NCBI GenBank assembly: GCA_951804985.1 | Contig: OX638130.1 | Location: forward strand, 1,888,501 to 1,952,500 | Length of the DNA: 64,000 nt | Reading direction: 5' to 3' | Source: Dryomyza anilis | Lineage: Eukaryota > Arthropoda > Insecta > Diptera > Dryomyzidae | In this document: positions 58,101 through 64,000 of the stretch, one piece after another | Position numbering within the stretch: position 1 is the stretch's first letter | Layout of the letters: each line of letters opens with the position of its first letter | The notes under the pieces: generated by a model | What the model was told of the DNA's origin: nothing | What the model saw: the letters and a program-made list of their open reading frames with translations, nothing else | Databases searched by the model: none | Made by a program: the position numbers and the translations under genes

Positions 58101-60030
58101 ACACCGACTGATGTTTTAAGCAACAGAAATTTTACAGATTCGAAGATAAAATTTCTACAAACACGAAGATAAAAGTTTGCAGCTTGTTTAATATAGGGGT
58201 TTTTAAAAGCAATTTCTAGACAGAATTTGGAGTCTTTAAAAAAAAAATAGACAAAATTTAATATAAACTTTGCGTTTTCTACTTTAAATCTGAGTCTGTC
58301 AATAATTTTGCGTATAGAAACCGAGAAAAAAATTATGTATTTTTAAAAATTAAGTTTTGTGTAGATTTTTAAGACATCTTCTAAGAATATTTTATTGGCA
58401 TTCAGAAATAAAGGAAGCAATTGATATGAACTACGTATTTTTCTTATTTAAATTTTGCAAACATTTTTCAAACTATCTTAAGCTTACCACAAAATTTGTC
58501 TGGAGTAAACGAGATAAAAGTTTAGGCAGTGTCGAAAAGAGTTTTAGAAAGGGTTTAGAAAAAAATTTCACAATATTTCAAACAGACAAAGGCAGAGTTT
58601 ATATCACAAGCAGTCGTGTTTCAGCCCGCTACCAAAATATGCCGTGAATCTGCCATTAAAATTCCATAAAATTGTACAACCTGCTATACACTTTCAAAAA
58701 TAATCCATTTATCTGCGTGTTTGCTGGAAATATGCCACAAATTTTGTCTTGGGTATATATTTTTTTTCCAAAAGTATTGCAATGCCAGACAAAATTTTAG
58801 GCAAGATCGAGTAAGTTTAGAAACATATTTGAAACAGACAAAGTCGGAGTTTGTATTAGAAGCTGTCGGTTTTCTTCCCGTTCTCAATATATGCCGTGAA
58901 TCTGTCATTAATCATTTCACAACCCCCCCGAGATAAAATTTCTGTCATTTTTCAGGAATTTTTCCATAATATTTTTGGCATATTTCCAGATAAATGGATT
59001 GTTTTGGGAAGTGTTTCGCATGTTGTGAAATTTTAATGAGAGATGCACGTCATTTTTGGGAAAAGGCAGAAAACAGAAAGCTTGTCATACAAACTCCACC
59101 TTTGTCTGTTTGAAATATGTCGTAGAAATGTTTCTAAACAGCCTCAACCTTGTCAAAAATTTTCTCTAGAGTAATTTTAATATTGAGTTTTTTTTTTTGG
59201 TTTTTTAAGATATATGTTAGGCATACTTTGTAGGTAGGCAGAAAAATACAGCGTTTAATAGAAAATCAGACTTTGTTTTCTTTAAATCTTTAGTTTCTTG
59301 GACACGTAAAAGATAAATTTTCGGCTTTTTTTAGGAGGCATATAGAAAAAATGAAACCATTTGAAATTCGTTTTCTTTTAATCTGCCTTTGCCCTCTTAA
59401 TACTGCCAAATATGTTGTATAGAGTAACCGAGAACAATATTCGGTATAATTTCAAAATTTGATTTTAAAGGTTGATTTTTGGCATATTTCGGAGACATTT
59501 AAAAAAGTCAGAATTGGATTTAAACTCCATTTGCCCGCTTTAAATCATTTCAAAGAAAAAAAAACTGCCTTTGTCGTTTCAAAACTGCTTTAAGCCTGCC
59601 AAAAAGATAAACTGAGAAGAAATTCAGAAATTCTTCAAAAATACTTCGGGCAAATGCAAAGAAAGGGTAGGTATGGCAGGTTTTAACATTTTTGATTTTA
59701 AAGGTAGATTTTTGGCATATTTCAGATACAGTTGAAAAAAAGGCAATATTTAATATAAATTCTACTTTTGTTCACTTTAAAACTGCGAAAAATTAAAACT
59801 GAAAAAAAAAATTGTGCAATTTTCACAAATATTTCGAGAAAATGCAAAGAAATGTTGCTGAAAAAAATATAGCAAAATTTAACATATTTGAAATATTAAA
59901 GGTAGATTTTTGGCATATTTCGGGGACAGTTAGAAAAAATTCAGAACTTGTACATCAACTCCATTTATTCGCTTCAAATCTTTTCTAAGAAAAATGTTTC
60001 TAAACTGCCTTGGGGGACTAAAAATTTCGT
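58101..60030. repeat. degenerate ~195-240-bp array (TTTTTGGCATATTTCGG)
   Basis: TTTAAAGGTAGATTTTTGGC and ATATTTCGGRGACAGTTAGA stretches recur near 59470, 59705 and 59895. Earlier parts share CTTTAAATCT, AAAATATGCCGTGAATCTGC (58637 and a relative at 58887) and TTTGTCTGTTTGAAAT words. Unit borders are blurred. Positions 58357-58647 carry a 96-codon open frame that lies wholly within the array and is not recognised. Confidence 0.65.
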
Positions 60031-60747
60031 TAAGGGAGCTTTGATTTCTGCTGGCAGCTAGCCGCACACGTCAATGTCTTTGTTAGACAAACGAAAAACA
60101 TCCTTCTGGGAGTAGGCTCATATTAGAGTTTGTGTATATGAGTTCGTGTACATGTGTGTGTGTGTTGGAGCATAATGTAAAAACAAGCGAAAAAAAAACC
60201 TCAGCTTAAGTAAATAAAATACAAACAAAACAGTAGCAGTAATAAGCAGCAGGCGGTCGCTGTCATCCCTGCCAAAACTCTGCGCTAACTCGCCCAAAAG
60301 TATGCTCTTTAATTTTGCAAAATTTATGAAATTCATATGTTGCCAAACGTGGCATCACATCGCATCGCATGGCATGGCAAATATTTATGTATTTCAAATA
60401 TTATCGTACATACAAAAATATTGGTTGTTTTTGCTTTGCTTTTGACGAACCGACCCGCTTGCTCTTTTGTTCATAAAATATTCAATTTCATTTAAATATC
60501 TAATGGATCTTTTGACGACAGTATAATGCTCTGCACGCGACATATTATATTGTATTTGCTAAAATTAAAATAAATTCATAAAATATCAAATTCTATATTA
60601 AATTAATGCAAATTTAATAAAATGTTATTCAATTTGAAATTATGCAGAATTTTGGAGAATTAAATAATTAATATTATTTAAAATTGTCATAATTGCATCA
60701 ACAGTTTTCAAATATTCCACTATATAAAATTGTATATTTTAAAAAAT
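60031..60747. other. single-copy island and AT-rich DNA
   Basis: Positions 60040-60470 are balanced and contain GCATCGCATGGCATGGCA at 60363. A 72-codon minus frame ends in a Thr/His-rich tail over a CA-rich part. No exon supported. Confidence 0.35.
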
Positions 60748-62875
60748 GATATCGTCACTATTATGCCAAAGGGGCGAATGTGTAATTTTTAATATTTGCG
60801 TTTTTTTACATGCCAAAAGGGTATGTGATTTTGTTGGATATCTCTAGCCACAAAAGACAAAACCAAAAGGGCGCATCTTTTCGTTTTTTTGTCATAACTT
60901 TTAATTTGGATAATATAAAATAGTGGTATAAAGGCATTGATTCTTTGTTTTTAAAGCACCTATCGATTGGCATCATTATTTTTTAAATATTTATTTAAAT
61001 TTTTATTACTTGCAAGAAAAATGTTTGGAAAATTATTTTTAAGTAATGATGCCAATCGATAGGTGCTTTGAAAACAAACAATTAATGCGTTCGCAGCACT
61101 ATTTTATCTTGCACCAATAAAGAATTATAGCAAAAAAACGAATAGATTCGCCCTTTTGGCAGGACAAGATTTGCAATTTTTTAAGTTTTTTTGCTAGAAC
61201 TCTTTATTGGTACTAGATAAAATAGTGGTGTAAAGGCATTAAATGTTTGTTTTTAAAGCACCTATCGATTGGCATCATTATTTTAGAATATTTTTTTGAG
61301 TTTTTATTACTTGCATGAAAATTGTTTGGAAATTTATTTTTAAGTAATGATGCCAATCGATAGGTGCTTTGAAAACAAACAATTAATGCGTTTACAGCAC
61401 TATTTTATCTTGCACCAAAAAAGAATTATAGCAAAAAACGAATAGATTCGCCCTTTTGGCAGGACAAGATTTTAACAATTTTTTATTTGTTTTTAGTTTC
61501 TTTGGCTAGAACTATTTATTGTTACTAGATAAAATAGTGGTGTAAAGAGATTAAATGTTTAATTTTAAAGCACCCATCGATAGGCATCTTTATTTAAACA
61601 TAATTTGCCAAATATTTTTCCTGAAAATGATAAAAATTCAAAAAATTATTTTTCAATAATGATGCCAACCGATAGGTGCTCTAAAAACGAATAATTAATA
61701 CCTTTATATACCTTGACTTTTACGAAAAACCACACGTTTCAATTTGCTTACGAAAAACAGCACCTTTTTCGAAACTACGAAAAGAAGCACAAGTTCAGTT
61801 TCCCCACAAAAACAACCACAGCTCTATTATACCCAAGAAATAAAGCATATATATTTTATAGCCACGAAATGAAGTATAACTCTATTTTCGCCACGAAAAG
61901 AAACACTTTTACATTTAGCTGCGAAAAAAAGCTAATCTATCATTTCACCAAGAATAAAAGCATGTATATTTATTCAAGAACGTTATCCCAGTAGACTGTT
62001 TGTGCACAAGAGCAAACATAATTTGACAAATGTGTTACTTTGGGATTTGGCCAAAACCCACTTGCGTCATTGGACAATTTTTTGGAAAAATGCCTCCTTT
62101 GGGATTTGACCATAACCCACTTGCGTCGTTGGAAATTTTGTTGGAAAAATTTGTTCCTTTGGGAAGTGGTTTCTGGACAAATTCCAAAGTAACAATTTTT
62201 TTCAAAAATATTGTCCAATGACGCAAGTGGGTTCTGGCCAAATCCCAAAGTCGGAACTTTTTGCAAAAAAAAGTTCAATGACGCAAGTGGCATTGATTCT
62301 GGCCAAATACGAATAGAACACATTTTTCAAAAAAGTCCAATGACGCAAATGAATTCTAGCCAAATCGTACCTGCATGTTTATATATGTCTAATGGAATAG
62401 TTTCATTGGAACAGTTTCAGCAAATAATGTCCAGTGACACACCTGGAAACTATGTCATCAATGAAAAATCAACAAATTTAGTAATAATACAATATCACCT
62501 CCATCATCAACATTGTGTGACTTCTTACTCACAAAATTGTCTATTGGGATATCTGTTTCGAAAATATATATAAGCTTTTATTCGTGGTGAAATTAAATAT
62601 GTGATTTTGTTCGTAGATACTATATAAATCTATTTCTGTTCGTAGGAAATATAAAGGTATGCTTCTGTTAGTGGAGAAAATGTGAATGAAGTTCTTTTCG
62701 TGCCTAAAACAATTTAATGCTTCTTTTCGTGGATAAAATAAATGTATGCTTGTTTTAATGAATAAAGTGCCGTTTTTCGTAAGCAAATTGAAACGTGTTG
62801 GGTTTCGTAAGAGGCGTCGTTTTCACTATTTTATCTTGCGCAAATAAATAGTTATATCAAAAAAACAAAAATAAG
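60748..62875. mobile_element. composite hairpin element, second locus, tandem hairpin units
   Basis: The outer end TATCGTCACTATTATGCCAA then AGGGGCGAATGTG lies at 60750. Three hairpin units follow: about 60861-61169, about 61185-61468 and a third starting about 61490. Each contains AAAGCACCTATCGATTGGCA facing TGCCAATCGATAGGTGCTTT. Units end in GATTCGCCCTTTTGGCAGGA. The third is split: its left part stops near 61707 and its right part (ACTATTTTATCTTGCGCAAA) resumes at about 62827. The far outer end is missing because the DD37E transposon begins at 62876. Confidence 0.85.
61717..62813. mobile_element. foldback-like element 2, nested in a hairpin unit
   Basis: Terminal inverted repeats of about 54 bp: CTTTTACGAAAAACCACACG then TTTCAATTTGCTTACGAAAA, and the complement ending TTGGGTTTCGTAAGAG. 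Inward the arms consist of short repeats: left CACGAAAAGAAGCA/CACGAAATGAAGTA (to about 61980), right GCTTCTTTTCGTGGATAAAA (from about 62560). The centre has its own inverted structure: ACCCACTTGCGTCATTGGAC-like units face TCCAATGACGCAAGTGGGTT-like units every ~61 bp (62040-62360). This matches Foldback architecture. Open frames in the centre are repeat artefacts. Confidence 0.85.
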
Positions 62876-64000
62876 TACTGCGTCGAATAAAATTGTCCGC
62901 TACAAAAATGAAAAAATCTAGAAATCTGGTAATCGAATTTTTATAGAATAAAATATTTTATTTTGCAAATTATTTTCAGATTAAAAAAAAAATATTTTTA
63001 TATTTTTAATTAATATTTTTTAATAAAAAGTTTTAATTTTTCCGGAACCCCGTCCGTTAATGTTGTAATGGTAGTGTCCGACACCCTCACAGGTGCTGAA
63101 GACCACTTTCTTTTAAAGGTCTTTGGCCACGTTTTTTGTTGTCTTCATCTCCCTTTTTACTAAAGCCCAGTATCTCTCAATCGGCCTGAGTTCTGGACAG
63201 TTTGGTGGATTGGCTTCTCTAGGCACCAAAATCACTGCATTTTGTTGGATCCACTCTAAGGTTGTTTTGCTGTAGTGACATGAAGCGAGGTCAGGCCAAA
63301 AAAATGTGGACACTTCATGTTGGCGTAAAAATGGAAGCAATGTCTTTTGCAAGCATTCCTTCACATATATTTCGCTATTAATTCGACCCGATGTCACGAA
63401 TGAGCTGCTCCTTTTTCCACAACTGCAAATTGCCTGCAAACAAGGAATTTATTTGGGAATTTTGTCATTTTTTGATTTGAATTTTTCAGCGACATTTCCT
63501 CGAGAATCGGTTGTATAAAATTCCTGCCCAGGTAGCTGAGAAAAGTCCGCTAAAACATAAGTTTCGTCGTCCATTATGCAGCAATCGAATTTTTAAAAAA
63601 ATCTTGGTTCAGCTTTTTAGCTCGTTGTTTTGCGGTTTCATTCTTGACGGCATTTCTATCCGGAACTTTTTGGACCTTGTACGTCTTCAGCCCAGCTTCT
63701 TTCTTAGTTCTGCGCACGAAAGATTCTGAGCAATCCGCCTTTCTCGCAAATTTCCTTCCGGATATGCTTGGATCTTTCTTTAAAATATTCACAACTTTCT
63801 TCGACTTTTCACGATCATGTGGGCCTTTTTTTACCAGAACCTTTCTTCCGATCAATACTCAGGTCTTCCTTAAAGCGGTTGATAACGCGAGAAATGGTCT
63901 TAGGGTTAGCCCCTACCTCCTTGGCAATTTTTTTAAAAGACCAACTAGGTTGTTTTTGAAAAATTTTAATTATATTTTCTCGCACTTCCACTTCGTTTTC
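62876..64000 (-). mobile_element. Tc1/mariner transposon, DD37E type, right-truncated by the window
   Basis: The probable 3' terminus is TACTGCGTCGAATAAAATTG at 62876, starting with TA. From about 63020 to the window end the minus strand encodes a broken transposase. The 5' end and the other terminal repeat lie outside the window. It abuts the third hairpin unit, so it landed in that element. Confidence 0.8.
63020..64000 (-). pseudogene. Tc1/mariner-superfamily transposase, frameshifted
   Basis: Transposases of this family cut and paste the element. In minus-strand order, the DNA-binding part reads IIKIFQKQPSWSFKKIAKEV, then TISRVINRFKEDL (to about 63850). A frame change near 63835 leads to GRKFARKADCSESFVRRTKK (a second helix-turn-helix). 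Another change near 63590 leads to MDDETYVLADFSQLPGQEFY with the first catalytic Asp at about 63566-63571. A TAA at 63449-63451 interrupts the next stretch. The second Asp is in FFWPDLASCHYSK (codon 63290-63292) and the third acidic residue in LRPIERYWALVK (Glu codon 63176-63178). That leaves 37 residues between them, hence DD37E. A second stop at 63113-63115 precedes a tail ending at 63020. Catalytic residues survive, but at least two frameshifts and two stops make it inactive. Confidence 0.9.

Noticed and set aside
62030..62323. Overlapping frames of 63-117 codons with repeated Asn-Asp-Ala-Ser-Gly-Phe-Trp words
   Set aside because: They come from the ~61-bp inverted repeats in the centre of the foldback element.

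Overview
The window is AT-rich, repeat-dominated nuclear DNA from a eukaryote, most likely an insect and probably a higher fly. The grounds are decayed insect-type non-LTR retrotransposons, Tc1/mariner elements, tRNA-derived SINEs with an ATT-rich tail, an LTR with a TATA box, an Inr+DPE core promoter of the type described in Drosophila, and the overall look of fly intergenic or intronic DNA. I cannot name the species. I found no intact host protein-coding gene. Almost all open frames are short shadows or artefacts of tandem repeats (for example a 15-bp repeat that never shifts frame).

Layout. 0-5 kb: a 19-bp satellite, a single-copy stretch and a C/T-rich higher-order array. 5-9 kb: a hAT-like MITE, a short duplication and a wrecked I/Jockey-type non-LTR element whose 3' end is tandemly duplicated. 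9-16.5 kb: mostly single-copy DNA interrupted by a ~185-bp array. 16.6-18.1 kb: a wrecked RTE-like element whose YADD box has become YAFD. 20.7-25.3 kb: a palindrome-ended element, a TTGGCAACAGCGC-rich region, a ~165-bp array and a cluster of SINE copies. 25.9-26.2 kb: the only credible host-gene signal, an initiator, a partial MTE and a perfectly spaced DPE, followed 0.3 kb later by a strong splice donor, so possibly a non-coding first exon on the + strand.

27-36 kb: a tandem array, several MITEs, a foldback element nested in a MITE, and a composite hairpin element carrying a further ~0.8 kb insertion. 37-43 kb: an array carrying a SINE with a perfect 14-bp target-site duplication, an antisense LTR, and a TIR element with duplicated ends. 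43-52.8 kb: arrays of a dispersed GAATTGTC-type repeat, two more MITE copies, ~3 kb of the 15-bp repeat, another SINE and a clean 173-bp satellite. 53-60.7 kb: single-copy islands, a MITE, reverse-strand copies of families seen earlier and more arrays. 60.7-64 kb: tandem hairpin units split by a foldback element, then abutted by a mutated DD37E-type Tc1/mariner transposon that runs off the right edge.

Nothing here works together as an operon or a defence system. The window is best read as a layered record of insertions (satellite, then MITE or hairpin, then foldback or transposon), with one possible promoter. The most unusual structures are the two foldback-like elements with arms of short repeats, the tandem ~0.3 kb hairpin family, and mariner MITEs that look like inverted duplications of a mariner 5' end.
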